From contig NC_135549.1 of the NCBI RefSeq assembly GCF_964340395.1, positions 6,873,001 through 6,937,000 of the forward strand: a stretch of DNA of 64,000 nucleotides, written 5' to 3'. This document shows, piece after piece, positions 13,516 through 26,639 of this stretch (the stretch's first letter is position 1; each line of letters begins with the position of its first letter). This DNA is from Glandiceps talaboti (lineage: Eukaryota; Hemichordata; Enteropneusta; Spengelidae). Position numbers and translations under genes: made by a program. The notes below the pieces were generated by a model. That model worked only from the letters and a program-made list of their open reading frames with translations, searched no databases and was not told the origin of the DNA.

Positions 13516-16423
13516 AGTAGTATACATTATTGCTAATACAGGAGAACACATGCCAGAATTCTTTCTCTGCAACACAGTGAACAAATAAAATGCATTATAC
13601 TAAATTCAAATTTTAGCCTAGCTGTACAGCATTGATATAAGATTTCTTTCTAAGAATCTATTGACACAACTTTTTAATATACATGTACAAGTTAATCACT
13701 TTATGCATTTAATATGTATTATATTATTATAATTATTATTATTATTAGCATATTAGCGAAATACTTTTGGGCATTTATAATGCAGCGTAATAGCTGAATA
13801 ATATTTTGGCAATTGACTAAGAAATGCTATTTAAACATAACCATTGTGAGAGAGGTCTGCCTGTGACGTTCACATTCCAAATATGCAAAATTTGATTATT
13901 GATAATGTATCATATTGTACTTTTCTATGTAATGATAAATTCACAAAATTAACAATCCAAGTATACCTCAGAGCTTATCATACAGCAGTTATGAAGTTTG
14001 GTTTTTGAAATTGAAATGAAGTCAGATTTCTCAATAAAAATGTGATGATGTACACAAACTTCATTATTGGTGGTCAAACTTGCCTCACTCAATATATGGG
14101 TTGTCCATTTTGTGGAGTACATGCAGTACATATCAGTTCCTCTCTGGTACACAAATTATTCTTTTGGAATGTGAACTGAAAGACAAACTTTTTATAACGC
14201 CTTTGTTCAAACTTTGGATACTGCATGTATTTATAAACTAGCTTTGTAGGTGCACATTGCTTGAAGACTTCAACATTACACAGCATGCATATTTAAGAAC
14301 TTACTAGTATTATAACAAATGAACCTTTTTCTTACAAGGAATGCCATCTTTTTTTACTTCAAGACATGAATGAATTAAAAACTTAATTTTGCTTGTTTCA
14401 GTAACTGCATTTAACCTTTAACCTCTAAATTGAATGCCTTCTTTCAAATTAGTTTTAATTACTACTAATTTACTGCATGTGCTGTCAAGGCAGCATGCAT
14501 TGGATGTATAATATACTTATAGAATACTTAGTTTGACATACACAGACATGCATGCACATATACACAACCAAAGTATATACACAATTACCGTAAATGTAAA
14601 ACCTGCATGATATACCCCAGTACTACCGTACAAATAGATCCCTTTAAATTGTAACCTGCATGAAATAATGTTGCATGTTTTCACTCTGCATGTTGCTTCG
14701 AACTCCTTTATTACAGGGTAAATACTTGCATCATAATGCATGATAAATATTGGACTGATAGGACTACTTGAAAGTCATATCTTAGGTCCACATAGCGTAA
14801 TCTGGGATATTTGCTTTATTTCTAGGGATAGAGTAATGGATGGATGGAAGGGTTAATAATCTTCTATGTCTGGTAAATTAAATGGGCTGGAAGTTTGTGT
14901 GTGTGATGGCTTGGAATAAATGCATGCCATGTAGATGGTGACGTACAGGATAAAAAAAACGTTCCCAAACACTGACTGTCCATCAATTTGATCTTTTAAG
15001 ATCCCATCAGTAGTTGTGGTGTTAAAGATCCAGTTCGGATTAGGATTCAAATTTACTGTAGGTGTTAAAAACAAGTCTGGCAGAGCTACATGTATAGAAG
15101 AAGATGGTCTAGAAATAAAGAATGATCATATCAAATTCTTATAGCTCCATTCATAAGATAACACTAATGTTAGACCCTGGGATTGAAACCCTGGCCTTTA
15201 AAATCAATGTCCAAACTTACATACAAGTTGGGTCTTTTGAAATTGCTAGCTGTTGATTCAGCTTATAGAATCTATAGGATTTGATCTTTGACAATATAGA
15301 AAACATTATCAATAAGTGGTCGACATGTTTTATGACTTTTATAGTAATTTCTGATTGTCATCAAGTTGACAGAAAGTCAGTGTTGTTGTGTTCGATTTTT
15401 ATCCTGTTTTATTGGTATTTAAATAAGGTGAAGTGAAAGGGATTGTAAGGTGATATGGTATATAAATATTCAGTAATAACTTTACAACATAGACCAGATT
15501 AATTGATGATAATGACAAATTCTCCCCTAGGAATGTCTGGTCCAGGATTACAAACTATATCTCTAGGTCAAGGTCAGGGACCTATAGCAGCCTCCATGAT
15601 AGACAAGGTAAAGTGCAAATTGCTCATTTTCTGCTTGTCATTGGTGGTGTAAACAGTGAAGGAAACTTCAGATCATGAATGAAATCAACAAAGAGTTTCC
15701 ACCAAGTGCAGTATACCAAGAATGTGTATTCAGCCAGTGATCATGAAATTGTAGAATGTTTATTATAATAACCAATTCTAGCATAATCACTGTGGAATAA
15801 TCACTCTGTTGCAGCATAACACTTGTAAATATTTCAATTTTTAAAAATTGAGAGACCAAATGATGTTTGTGAACTCTTTTGAGTGTGTATGGACCAAAGC
15901 TAGCACAGAAGGTAGATATGTATCAGCTTAGTAGTAGTCCTTGTTATGTAAACTCTTGAAATATCATACTTCTAATTTTAAGTTTTATTAGTACAGATAT
16001 TCATTTGATCATGGTTATAATACACATCAGCATTTTTCTTTGATCTCATCCAGGCAATAGAACAAGGCACTTGGGTTGTTCTACAAAATTGTCATCTGGC
16101 ATCATCATGGTTACCAACCCTAGAGAAGATATGTGAAGAGGTGATTCCAGATCCTGAAAAAACTAAACAAGCATTCCGACTTTGGTTAACCAGTTATCCG
16201 TCTCCGGAATTTCCAGTTTCAGTACTACAAAATGGAGTGAAAATGACCAATGAACCACCAAAAGGACTGAGAGCCAACTTACTGAGATCCTATCTCAATG
16301 ATCCAATCTCTGATACAAGTTTCTTCAATGGATGTAACAAACCAGAGGTAAGGGAAGCTAATTAAAGATGTGTATAATGTCCATAACAGAGGGAGGGAGG
16401 GAGAGACAGACAGACAGACAGAC

Positions 16424-16460
<37 letters not shown>

Positions 16461-16513
16461 CAGACAGACAGACAGACAGACAGACATACAGACAGACAGA
16501 CAGACAGACAGAC

Positions 16514-16566
<53 letters not shown>

Positions 16567-19500
16567 GACAGAGAGACAGACAGACAGACACAGACAGACA
16601 GACAGACAGAGAGACATACAGACAGACAGAGAGACAGACAGACAGACAGACAGAGACAGAGTGCACAAATGTTACAAGCCAATCCATTGTTTCCTATCCA
16701 TGGTAATTGAGGAGAAAAAGGATGTCCAACTTATTAATTAAAGTTTCCTTGTTTTAGGCACACGATTCATATTTTCCAGTTTCTCACATTAATACTACCT
16801 TATCAGTTGTGCCATGAGGATTAGAGAGAACCACTCCTTGAGGACCAACTTTTTCTATAGCTCTACTCTAATTGTTAATTTATGATAACTCTTCCATTTC
16901 TTTTGTAGACATGGAAAAAACTATTGTTTGGGTTGTGCTTTTTCCATGCATTGGTTCAAGAAAGAAGAAAATTTGGTCCATTGGGATGGAATATTCCTTA
17001 TGAATTCAATGAATCAGATCTCAGAATCAGTGTCAGGCAACAACAGGTAATGAGAATAGTGTTGACTGTGTTGAAATAATAAGAAACTATACATTGTTGT
17101 CAAAGAAATTATAGTACTCTATTTGGTGTTGGGAAGGCAAATAGGAAATCGGAAGCGACAGTGTGCATACATCACATCATGACAACAGGATAGCAATTCT
17201 GTATATTCAACTGGAATGAACAACTCAGGCATTTTATTAAGGCAGTGGTTTTGATGTGTGTGATCACATTTATGTGAATTGTAAAACTTGATCACATACC
17301 ACTATTAATTTTTAAAATATAAGTTTAATCTGATCAGATTATTGGATTTGACATGACTGGTAAAACTGACTGATCACATCACTGTGTAACTTTTTATGAT
17401 CACCTTACCAAATATGTTGTATGAATGGTAAAATTTAACGATCACATAATTTGACTGTTATCTCATTACCAGATGTTCCTGAATGATTATGATGAGGTTC
17501 CATTGGAAGCCCTGACGTACTTGATAGGTGAATGTAACTATGGTGGTAGAGTAACAGATGATCATGACAGAAGACTTCTCAACAGTCTCCTTGAAAACTT
17601 CTACAATCTGGACAGTATCCAAAAAAGTCACTATCGCTACTCGTCCAGTGGAAGTTACTTTTGTCCTGATTCAGACAATTATGAAGGCTATCTAGAGTAC
17701 ATCAAAAGTTTACCGTTCATTGTTAGTCCAGAGGTATGACTATATATTTTGTGTTTATATATATTTCCCCCTGCCTTTCCTCCACCAAATAATTATATGA
17801 AACAGATTCTTCTCTTGAAATGGTTAAGGTGGCAAAGGGAATGAGATAACAATTGGAACTTGTGAAGTCAATGAATACTATGACAATGATAAATGACAAC
17901 TTGGAAAAGTTTTCTCATCTCTGTTTATAAACTGTATTAAGTATGCATCCACTATAAAGTTACTGTAAACCTTGACTTTTTTTGCTAAGGACTTATTTTT
18001 GCTTATTTCGCTGGAAAACAAAAATGCAAAAATAAGTAGTAAATGCCTTCTTTGTACATAAACACAATATACCAGTCTGGCAATTAGTAAAATTTAATCT
18101 TTAGGAACTACCTGAAGACAGTAAAATCACTAAATTTTCTGGTGGTGAATATGTGTAGGTGTACAGTATTTTGTCACCAAATGCTACACATACGCACCAC
18201 TAGCATACAACACATGACAGTTTAGTTTGATATGTCATATATCCATCTACTTTTGGACTTATCTCCAAATACCTGCCAGTTCTGTGTTGTCACCTGCCAT
18301 GTATCCAAAATATCTTGTACTACATGATGTGTTGACTATTTTCATTCTATATACTGACCTGTATCTATAGGTGTTTGGACTGCATGAGAATGCCGATATT
18401 ACCAAAGATCAGCAAGAAACTACTCAATTGTTTGATGGTATATTGACAACTTTACCCAGACAGGTAAGGCTTTCATCCATACTTTATCACCTTTCTCTAC
18501 CTATAACCATTTTATCATCCTCAGAGCATATCATTATGGTCTTCACATTCTGTCATGAATAAAGCCAATCTTTAATATATACACATAGTCAGAGTTGGCC
18601 ACATTGCTTGTCATGTTGGTAACCAGGTGCAATTTTTCTTCACCTACATACTATGTTCTCCATCACAAAAATGAAACAAATAGTATCTGCTTTTTTGTGT
18701 ATGAATGTCGATATTTATAAGATAATTTGTCATTTTTCAATTTGACATTGTGATAATTTTGCTTTTTTTTCACAGCTGCATTATATAAATTAATGTAATG
18801 AAATGTTAATGATAATGTTTTTTTGTATCTTTTTTGTTGCACATTTTTGTCCCAAATCGGTTCTATTTTTATACATACATACATGTTGCTGTTCATGGAA
18901 ACATGCACATTGTAATAGACCAAAGATTCACAGGTATTTGGTAAACTGCTGTGTGATGGTGTGTTTGCTTGACTCTCCTATCTAACTTGGCACACTAAAA
19001 CCTGCCACAAATTGTACAAATCACCTAACACCTCATTGCATGCTACAGTTTGAAGTTTGCGATATATAGTGTTACCATAGTAACTTGACACATGCACCCA
19101 CCTCACAGGCTGCATGTACAAGACTTCATAGTTGCACAAGACTGTATATCATCACTGGATAGGTTGATTTCCTTGCACACTTTCTTCATCCCACCAAGTG
19201 TGTTTACACTGAAATGGATATGGTGGCACTAAGATAGATACCAGCATAGAAAGTTTACAGAAAAATAAACTCATCTGAAAATTCAACCCAGAGCCACTAT
19301 ATATTAATATATGTGGGGGAGGGGAGTCCATAAAAAGATTTTGTTTAGGACAGCACCCATACTCCTCATGAAAGAGATCCTCCCCAACAGGAGCAACCCA
19401 TGATTTATTTACTAGGTATACATTGCTGGTCTTTATAGTCACAAAATACATTGCTTATTTCCATAACTTGAGGAGAGAATCATTGGTAAATTTTGCAGGG

Positions 19501-22500
19501 AACTGTATTTATCATGCAACTGCAAATGTTACACTCTACATGCATCAGATGAAGGCAGTCTAGTCTAATATTTGTTACCTGCAAAATTGCACACTAGCAC
19601 CATTTGCATGATGCACTAATATTACCACACATTTTGCCAATAATACATGTCTACTAACACATACTTTAATATGTTTATATTATATGGTGTAATATGAAAT
19701 AACACACAGCTTATGTTCTTGTGCATAACACAGTGTCCATCTTGTCAAACAGAAAACTTGAATATTAAACTGTGATATAGTTTGTCAATGTTGTAGTGTT
19801 TGTAGTTTAACACACTGACATAGTACCTTCCAGTGAGTGATATTGTCACAGTCTTGTGTAGTCAAGTCTTGTTGTGCTGTTTATAAAACACAACAACAAC
19901 TAACCAATCTAAAAGCTTGCATAGTTTACTTGCTTGATGTGTACTTTGCCATGTGGTTGTGTTTGCCTTTTGTAGTGCTGAGCCTGGGATGAGGGTTTTT
20001 TTTTTTTGAAGTGGTTCATGAAGTGCTGCAGATAGTACTGGCTTGCTGCTGTGCTAAGATCTTGTTGACTGGCTTGCTAGATGTAAATTAATGTGCTTGT
20101 GACATTTAGATTTCTTGCTGCTGTTACTGATGGCTGTAATGGTACTCAATTTTATGTAATTCAATCATAAATTTATGGCAAGGATTGTCATTATCCGTCA
20201 ATTTCTTAATGAAGTACTACATTGTATGGTGATAAAGTTAATGATAAATAAAAATGTAATTGTGAAGTGATAAGACTTTACAGTCACTGATCTTTGTAAG
20301 TGTAAGAGAGAGTTCCTGTAAGTTTAAAGGTGGTCCTGTTAATTACACCATCAGAATAAATTAAGGGTAAAAGGTTATGAAATATTCATTGTAAACTTTG
20401 TTTTAAAGTAACATTTACACTGGAGTACATTTAGTGTTTTTGTTAAGGATGGTAAGTGGGTATTGAAAAAATACCAAATGCTCCGGTGCAAATTGTTTGC
20501 AAGAAAAGTTTTAGCTAATTACTGAGTTCTTCCATGGTGAAGGATCTGTGCTCTCTAGGATAATATTGTATGGATTCTCATAGAATTCCTATATACCATG
20601 GAAATGTCACCATGTGTGATACTTCTGTGTGTATACTATGTGATAACAATTTTATTAATTCCTATAAATCTCCTGTGTGCTATAAGCATTGTATTGATTC
20701 ATATAGAACTTCTGTATGCTATCAAATAGCATTGAGTGGATTCTTGTAGATCAACTCTATTCTGTTGGATAACATTGTGTGCATATTGATTCCTATATAC
20801 CAATTCTTAGACTATTCTAAAAATGGGAGAGCATTGTGTGGAGTCATATAGAAACCATACACTGCAAAGATATAACTGTACAGAAGTCCTTTCTTTTGTT
20901 GCCTTGCTATCAGTCTAATCTCCTACACTATCTTATTTACAGATCAGATTGTCTTGTAAGACTTTGCTATTTCTTTGCTATTTCTTATGCTGTCTATAAC
21001 TGTTACTTCCCCTACTAATATCTCTACTATACTAGGTCTACTATAGCCATCTCTTTATTGATCCACTGTTACGCAAGTATGGTCAGGTATTGCATTGCAA
21101 TCACTGTCTTAGCATGGTGTGCACAGTTCATACACCAGCATGACATTACAACATTGATCCTGACCTGTAAATTATGATTTAGTTATCTTTGAAGTGGAAA
21201 AAAATATGCCATCATTTTGAATTCTTCTTTTTGTCATTTCACACATATATGATTTCAAGTGTTCTGTACTGTTTTGTAGTGTGCAATGATCAATGTTTAT
21301 GGTGGCAAAGAATACATCATTTTGTTTACAAGTGTGGTTTTCATACACAGATTTGACCTGGTATCAATACCACTTTGTACAAACTCAGCAGGAAACCCTG
21401 TCAACTTTGTGCTCTTGAAGTAAGTTGACAGTGAAGGGTTGCATTCACTTGACTAATTCACTTCTTCATGTTCATCATTTACAGGCACAGGGTGGGGCCA
21501 GGTCCACACAACAAATCATTGAGGATCTAGCCTCTGATATATTATCAAAATTGCCTCCAGATTTCAACTTGGAAGATGTGCAGGTATTGTTGTCAACTGA
21601 GAGATCCAAAGTATTTGATTTGCTCTAGACATAATTTGAAGGCATTTATATCAGATAGTTTGCCATTTACTCATATTTATTTGTATACACATTTGTTTGA
21701 GGTTATTATCGTAATGTCAATTTTAATAAACATAATAATAATAACGAGTATTTATAAGGTGCCTGCTCTCTAGAGAGCTCCAGACACTAACAAATAACAA
21801 AGTGAAGAACACAGGGTGAAATTGGAATAATAGCAATCATGGAGTATTATTCAGATAAAGACAATTCAATTTTAGCATTCATATTCTCTGGGGATTTTTT
21901 CACAAGCTAGTTTTATATACAAAATTGATAATTTTCTTGATCACCACAACTTTTTATATCATCATGAAATAAATCCTGATCAACAATTACCACATTGAAT
22001 GTTTACAGACTCTGAGTTCATAGTATCAAGTGAAAATTTCTACTCACAGAGTCAAAATCTTTCTTTGAAGTGAAGCCCCAAATTTTCGTCAGTATTGTCA
22101 GTGTTGTACTATGAAAATTTGAGATTTGGTTTCAAAATAGTTTTTGACTCAGTGAGTAGAAACTTTCATTTGATTTTTGAAAGTTTGAGAATTACAATAT
22201 CATTTCACAATGGAATATGATGTCAATAGTAAATGAATCACTTACTCAACATGTTGTTTGAATGTTCTAACCACTATTGCAGGCAAAGTACCCTGTACGA
22301 TATGAGGAATCTATGAATACAGTACTATTCCAGGAATTAATTCGTTTTAATCGACTAACATCAGTGGTGAGGAGCAGCTTATATGATGTGCTGAAAGCCA
22401 TCAAGGGTCTAGTTGTTATGTCTGCTGAATTAGAAGATGTATTTGATAGCATGATGGTTGGAAAGGTAAGGTTTCATTGTACTGCCTAACGCTAGACAGA

Positions 22501-25500
22501 TCTTAAGGATGATAACAAATTTGCATGGCAATTTGCATATCAATACAGTAATTTGCATATTGTATGATTGATTTGAGGATAAAGAATGGTCCTTAGTTAC
22601 ATGTTTACAGTCATCACATACACACTTGAAAATTGGGGTCAGCCAATTGTATTCATTTAAAAAGTATTAATATTGTCATTTAAGGGGAAATTATCCAAGT
22701 TCAAGGATGGTAGAATATGTACCTTTTAAGTCTGCAAAGCATGATGGCCTGGGTGGTATTGATGGTGCTAGTACCATGCTTTTTTTCTATAGCGGGGATT
22801 ACATTGATATCGTTAGTGACAATATTGTAAAATCAGGTTTTATTAGGGTTCTGATAGTATGTAGACAGTATACGCTTATTTATAGACATTCATTATTTTC
22901 GTTTGTTATGTTATCATTCCCTTAGGTTCCAGTCATGTGGGCTGCTAAATCATATCCATCATTGAAACCTATGGGTAGTTATGTGAGTGATCTTATTGCA
23001 AGATTACAGTCCTTCAGGGTAAGTATAGGACTTGAAACCTATAGGTAGTTATGTCAGTGATCTTATTGCAAGATTTAATACAGTTCTTCAGGGTATTAGT
23101 ACAATATCAAACAATGTCCAACCACTAACCCTGCACACACTTGACTATCTGACTTTACACACTGGCTATGACACATGACGTCAAACAAGATAACCAAGTC
23201 CCTGGGCTATTCAGCAATTATCAGATAGGAATACCACTCCAGCAATAGATTCTTCGGCTTACTAAGATTGACAAAATCTAGAAGTATTGTTGATCAGTGT
23301 GGTAGATTACACAAGTGGGTGATGCTTCTGTTGTGTGAATGTAACCACCCTGTGATCAAGATAGTTTAAACATCAGAAGTCACCAAAAATGTACACTGCA
23401 AGACCAAGAAAGTGATCAGAAATGTCCCCCTCCTTCTGAGAGTATGTCCATTCAACAGCTTATATCAACATGTCACAATAGTTTTAGTTGTGTCTATCAG
23501 AGCAAACCATGCCTTCGAGTATAGTAACTAAATTCAGTGCTTCTTTTCAATCAAATCAATCAATCAATCAAAATAATTTGTAGAGCGCCAAAATCCAGGC
23601 AAAGTTATTTTCAGGGGCACTGGATGGTTAATCCACACCGTAGGCTTTACAAAACAAATGTGTCTTCAGTCTTCTCTTGAAACAGTCAATAGTTGGTGCA
23701 AGTTTAATGTCAGTTGGCAGTGAATTCCAGAGCTTTGTAGCAGCATAAGCGAAAGAACGTCCACCGTATTTGATTTGCTTGTAACTTGTTGTCGTAAGAA
23801 GGTTTTTGTCCTTTGAGCGTAAGGTGCGAGCTGGTATGTATACTTGTATAAGGTCAGAAATGTACTCCGGTGTAAGACCATGAATTGCTTTGTAAGTCAG
23901 GAGTAAGATCTTGTAGTCGATTCTAGAACGAACTGGTATTAACCAATGGAGTTTGATGAGAGTAGGAGTTATGTGTTCATATTTCTTTGACCGGGTGATG
24001 ATTCTTGCAGCTGTGTTTTGTGCACGCTGAAGTTGGTTTGTGACTGATTCAGGGAGACCATACAGTAAAGAATTACAGTAATCAAATTTAGTGGATATAA
24101 CAGCATGAATTAAAGTACAGCAATCCGCACTTGAGACGTATTGACGTATAGATCCAATGCGGCGGAGATGACAGTACATTGATTTACATGTATTCTTGAT
24201 GTGCTGGTTATACATGTGGATATTGTCAAAGAGTACACCCAAATTTCATGCTGTTGTAACTGGTGTGATAATCGCAGAACCAATATTGACGGAGGGAACA
24301 GGATCTGGGAGCTGATTGAATTTTGAGCGAATAACAAGAACTTCAGTTTTGCTGTCGTTGAGCTGTAATTTATTAAGTGTCATCCATGCCTTGATATCAT
24401 GGATGCAGGACTCCATACTCCATACATACGTACTTTTCTACCAAAATGATACTTCAAGGTAATTCAACAATGTAACAAGCTGTTTTAATTTACTTCCTAG
24501 GATTGGATTAACAACGGTATGCCCAGTGTATTTTGGTTATCAGGGTTCTACTTCACCCAGTCATTTCTGACAGGGTCTTTACAAAATTATGCAAGAAGAT
24601 ATCGCATACCGATTGATCATTTAGGCTTTGAATTTGAAGTTATGGATCAGGAATCAGAAATGGAATCTAAACCAGTAAGTACAACACCAAGGAATATATA
24701 CAAAGTAAATGAACAGTTGAATCATAACATAACCAAGTTGAGTTGGATTGCATTCTATACTTAACCACTCATGGCAAAAATGACCATATGTACAATACTC
24801 TGTTTTTATTGGTGAGAAGTTAACATGATCTACAGGCATTTTTAACCAAAATAAATACTATTTGTAATATGGAAATCACTTTTCCTGAAATGATGCTTAT
24901 ATAAGACATTTTCCTTTACAATACATCATATCAACCATACCTGCAGTTACACTTCAGATTATTAATATCAAATCTATGTTGTTGATATTTATGTATTTTA
25001 TGATATTTCAATCACAACATATCATTCATTACCATAACAGTTTTCTCCATGTATAATCAAAGTTTTGGTATTGACCTTTACACAGGTCGATGGGGTATAC
25101 ATCAGAGGACTATTCATGGAGGGAGCTAGATGGTCCAGACAGACAAAAGTTATCGATGAATCCAATCCCAAGATATTATTTGACACTGTACCAGTGGTAT
25201 CCTTTACATACAAGGTTTCAAATCATTACATTGTTATCATAAATTAATATACAGTGTTTAGATTGATGTATATTTGATAGGTTTAAAGTCATAATTAGTA
25301 TTTGTTTCACCACCAGATCTAAGGTAAACCAATACTGATAATTCTATGTCTGATTGTAATCACACACAGTTACCTAATGTTGTACATTTGAATGATATAT
25401 CTTTCAAAATAACCAATATCCATTGTGATGACTTACACAACATACAGCTGATGTGTTGTGATATATTGTGTATGTATGATATGAAATGGTAGAGTACAGT

Positions 25501-26216
25501 ATGGTTTGCTACATGGTAGATACAAGAATCCAATATCAAATATATGACACTTTTCATTCGACTAACTTTAGTGAGGGAGGTATAGGAGTGGATGTTGTGT
25601 GTGTGATCTGCTGTAGTGTTGTATTGGACTACATTGCTTATCATACCACAATAACTTGTTTTGATAACCACTCTTTCCCAAGTCTTCCAACAAATATGGT
25701 TTATTAGAGGGTAAAATGAAATTCAAAGTTTTGAAACCTTAACCTAGATTTACAGATTTGGTTTAAGCCAGGAACCAAATCCGACTTTAAGCCTAAACCA
25801 TCATATGAATGTCCAGGTAAGCTTGTATCATTGCTCAACTCTTACTGTGTCAATGAACAGTATGAGAATATACATACTGAAATGTGTCACATATAGTACA
25901 TTGGTATTTAATGCTGCACTTGCTATAACTGCAATGTTTTTGTTGAAACTGATTTGTTAGCATTGATGACGTACTCCTAATATTGTACACCCTGAATAGT
26001 ATTGAATCATCTGTAGGTTAATGTATTTGTGTAGCTGCACACATAATATGGTACAATAAATCCAATCAAGTTGATTTTTAGGTCCACACTCAAAAATCAG
26101 CTCCCCAATGTGATCACAATTTCACCTAAATCTCTACTACTGCTGGATATAAACAGCTGACCCTTACAAAGTCAAACTGTTGGTATTTTAACAATTTTCA
26201 GTGAATATATTTTTGG

Positions 26217-26278
<62 letters not shown>

Positions 26279-26639
26279 GAAAAAGTAATACACCAGTTAT
26301 AACAGCTTTGAAACTTGTGTGGACAAGGTATCATCAGACAGCTATATGTATTGACATGAAGAAATAAATACTGATAGAGGAGGGAACTTAATTAGCAATG
26401 TGCATCCCTTTACAATTACAAAATTATATATAGGAACTAATTCCGCCGTACTAAGTTTCTTAAATGCTTGATTTGATTTTGATTACATGACAGTTTACAA
26501 GACAAGTGCAAGAAGAGGAGTGTTATCAACCACAGGTCATTCTACTAACTTTGTACTGGATATCCAACTACCATCAGACAGACCACATACTCACTGGATT
26601 AATAGAGGAGTTGCCATGCTCTGCCAATTAGATGATTAA
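2712..26639 (+). CDS. Axonemal dynein heavy chain, DNAH3/7/12 clade, C-terminal quarter (partial, multi-exon)
   Basis: Motor subunit of an inner dynein arm in cilia; ATP-driven microtubule sliding. Exons: 2712-2828, 3448-3771, 4406-4510, 8338-8498, 9180-9351, 9802-9927, 10542-10719, 15531-15607, 16054-16347, 16909-17046, 17473-17733, 18371-18463, 21485-21583, 22283-22465, 22926-23018, 24501-24674, 25086-25196, 25756-25816, 26494-26639 (stop TAA). All junctions are GT/AG and phases agree throughout, giving 970 aa. Family landmarks in order: RLGDNVIEY and [17 protein letters not shown] (AAA5), GNILEDE and [38 protein letters not shown] with [10 protein letters not shown] (AAA6), [81 protein letters not shown], and the end [14 protein letters not shown]...[11 protein letters not shown]. 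The start lies upstream of the window. Choice among DNAH3, DNAH7 and DNAH12 is from memory; DNAH3/12 seem closer. An extra exon at 12729 is listed separately. Confidence 0.93.
3807..3902 (+). repeat. About 34-bp tandem repeat, 3 copies
   Basis: Three near-identical units of the type TTGTATTGTGCTxTTTTTGT lie in the dynein intron, starting about 36 bases after the donor of exon 3448-3771. They create open frames that look like an extended exon but carry no dynein similarity. Confidence 0.8.
6092..6445. repeat. (CAT/ATC)n trinucleotide microsatellite, interrupted
   Basis: About 350 bases dominated by ATC triplets with scattered ACC, GTC and CAC variants. Two interruptions near 6200 and 6400 are copies of the same roughly 30-base sequence (CAATCAACACATCCATAACT), so part of the tract has itself been duplicated. 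It accounts for the poly-Asp, poly-Met and poly-Ile reading frames here. Confidence 0.9.
7571..7908. mobile_element. Palindromic (foldback) MITE, possible TA target site
   Basis: Two arms of about 165 bases are inverted copies of each other: CAACTGCCGACA at 7571 against TGTCGGCAGTTG at the right end. Further matching segments are the GTTACAAAC / GTTTGTAAC pair, the CAGCATGTTG / CAACATGCTG pair and TGGCCTCTT / AAGAGGCCA close to the centre. TA flanks both ends, as in Tc1/mariner-type MITEs, but a TA match alone is weak. No coding capacity. It lies in a dynein intron. Confidence 0.8.
10720..12728. other. Dynein intron, left part
   Basis: No exon or repeat of note was seen. The acceptor at its right end (pyrimidine-rich, TTTCACAG) serves the optional exon at 12729. 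Confidence 0.6.
12729..13223 (+). CDS. Putative cassette exon of the dynein heavy chain encoding a 165-aa disordered insert in AAA6
   Basis: A 495-nt open segment bounded by a good acceptor (TTTCACAG at 12721-12728) and donor (GTATGT at 13224). Both flanking junctions are phase 1, so inclusion or skipping keeps the dynein frame. Skipping joins KFAEERG to [16 protein letters not shown], which has the usual family spacing. Inclusion adds 165 residues rich in Ser, Thr, Glu, Asp and Gln, among them [19 protein letters not shown], an acidic [12 protein letters not shown] patch and an Ala/Thr run. No known domain is recognised. The length of open frame, the matching phases and codon-like composition argue for a real exon. 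Transcript evidence is lacking, so whether it is constitutive, alternative or tissue-specific is unknown. Confidence 0.65.
13224..15530. other. Dynein intron right of the cassette exon
   Basis: Contains the CA repeat at 13459 and otherwise AT-rich non-coding sequence. No further exon is needed, since 13223 splices in frame to 15531. Confidence 0.6.
13459..13512. repeat. (CA)n microsatellite
   Basis: Uninterrupted CA dinucleotides of about 54 bases inside a dynein intron. Confidence 0.95.
16392..16660. repeat. (GACA)n microsatellite
   Basis: About 270 bases of GACA units with occasional GA or CA interruptions. It starts about 45 bases after the donor of dynein exon 16054-16347 and produces poly-(Asp-Arg-Gln-Thr)-like frames on + and Cys/Leu/Ser/Val frames on the other strand. 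None of these is a gene. Confidence 0.95.
17961..18168 (-). mobile_element. MITE of the TACTGTAAACC family
   Basis: Collinear over its whole length with the reverse complement of 39256-39465. Both begin TACTGTAAACCT, share AATAAGTAGTA and GAAGACxGTAAAATC segments, and end with TACAGTA. This copy is the more diverged and sits in a dynein intron. Confidence 0.8.
18464..21484. other. Long dynein intron
   Basis: The flanking exons join in frame (LTTLPRQ to [10 protein letters not shown]), so no exon is missing. From about 20560 to 20860 there is a degenerate tandem repeat of about 60-70 bases whose units begin with CATTGTxTxxATT and include TCATATAGAA. The remainder shows nothing notable. Confidence 0.6.
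22027..22172. repeat. Inverted repeat / foldback element
   Basis: Arms of about 58 bases: AGTGAAAATTTCTACTCAC with GAGTCAAAA on the left is mirrored by TTTTTGACTC and GTGAGTAGAAACTTTCA on the right. The centre contains two CGTCAGTATTGTCAGTGTTG-like segments. A related but larger pair of ends is at 39665-39955. Confidence 0.7.
23032..23094 (+). repeat. Tandem copy of dynein exon end plus 5' splice site
   Basis: The last ~57 bases of exon 22926-23018 and its donor are repeated 70 bases downstream, inside the intron: TTGAAACCTAT, GTAGTTATGT, AGTGATCTTATTGCAAGATT and CTTCAGGGTA all recur. The copy has a few substitutions and a small insertion. It keeps an open frame and ends with its own GT (CAGG|GTATTA). 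Confidence 0.9.
23549..24420 (-). mobile_element. 5'-truncated non-LTR retrotransposon (CR1/L2-type), defective
   Basis: On the minus strand the frame ending near 23628 encodes the C-terminal part of a LINE reverse-transcriptase ORF. Recognisable segments are [37 protein letters not shown]-like and [10 protein letters not shown], typical of this region in CR1/L2/Rex-type elements. The 3' end reads GGCGCTCTACAAATTATTTT and then a (TTGA)n tail at 23549-23580, again typical. A TGA interrupts the frame at 24248-24250 and the 5' part is missing, so it is dead. It lies in a dynein intron in antisense orientation. Confidence 0.85.
26217..26279. repeat. (GTCT)n microsatellite
   Basis: About 15 GTCT units in the last dynein intron. 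Confidence 0.95.

Noticed and set aside
16279-16706. Frames rich in Cys-Leu-Ser-Val or Asp-Arg-Gln-Thr
   Set aside because: Translations of the (GACA)n tract.
23628-24242. 204-codon open frame as a host gene
   Set aside because: It is the C-terminal remnant of a LINE reverse-transcriptase ORF with a stop just upstream and a truncated 5' end.
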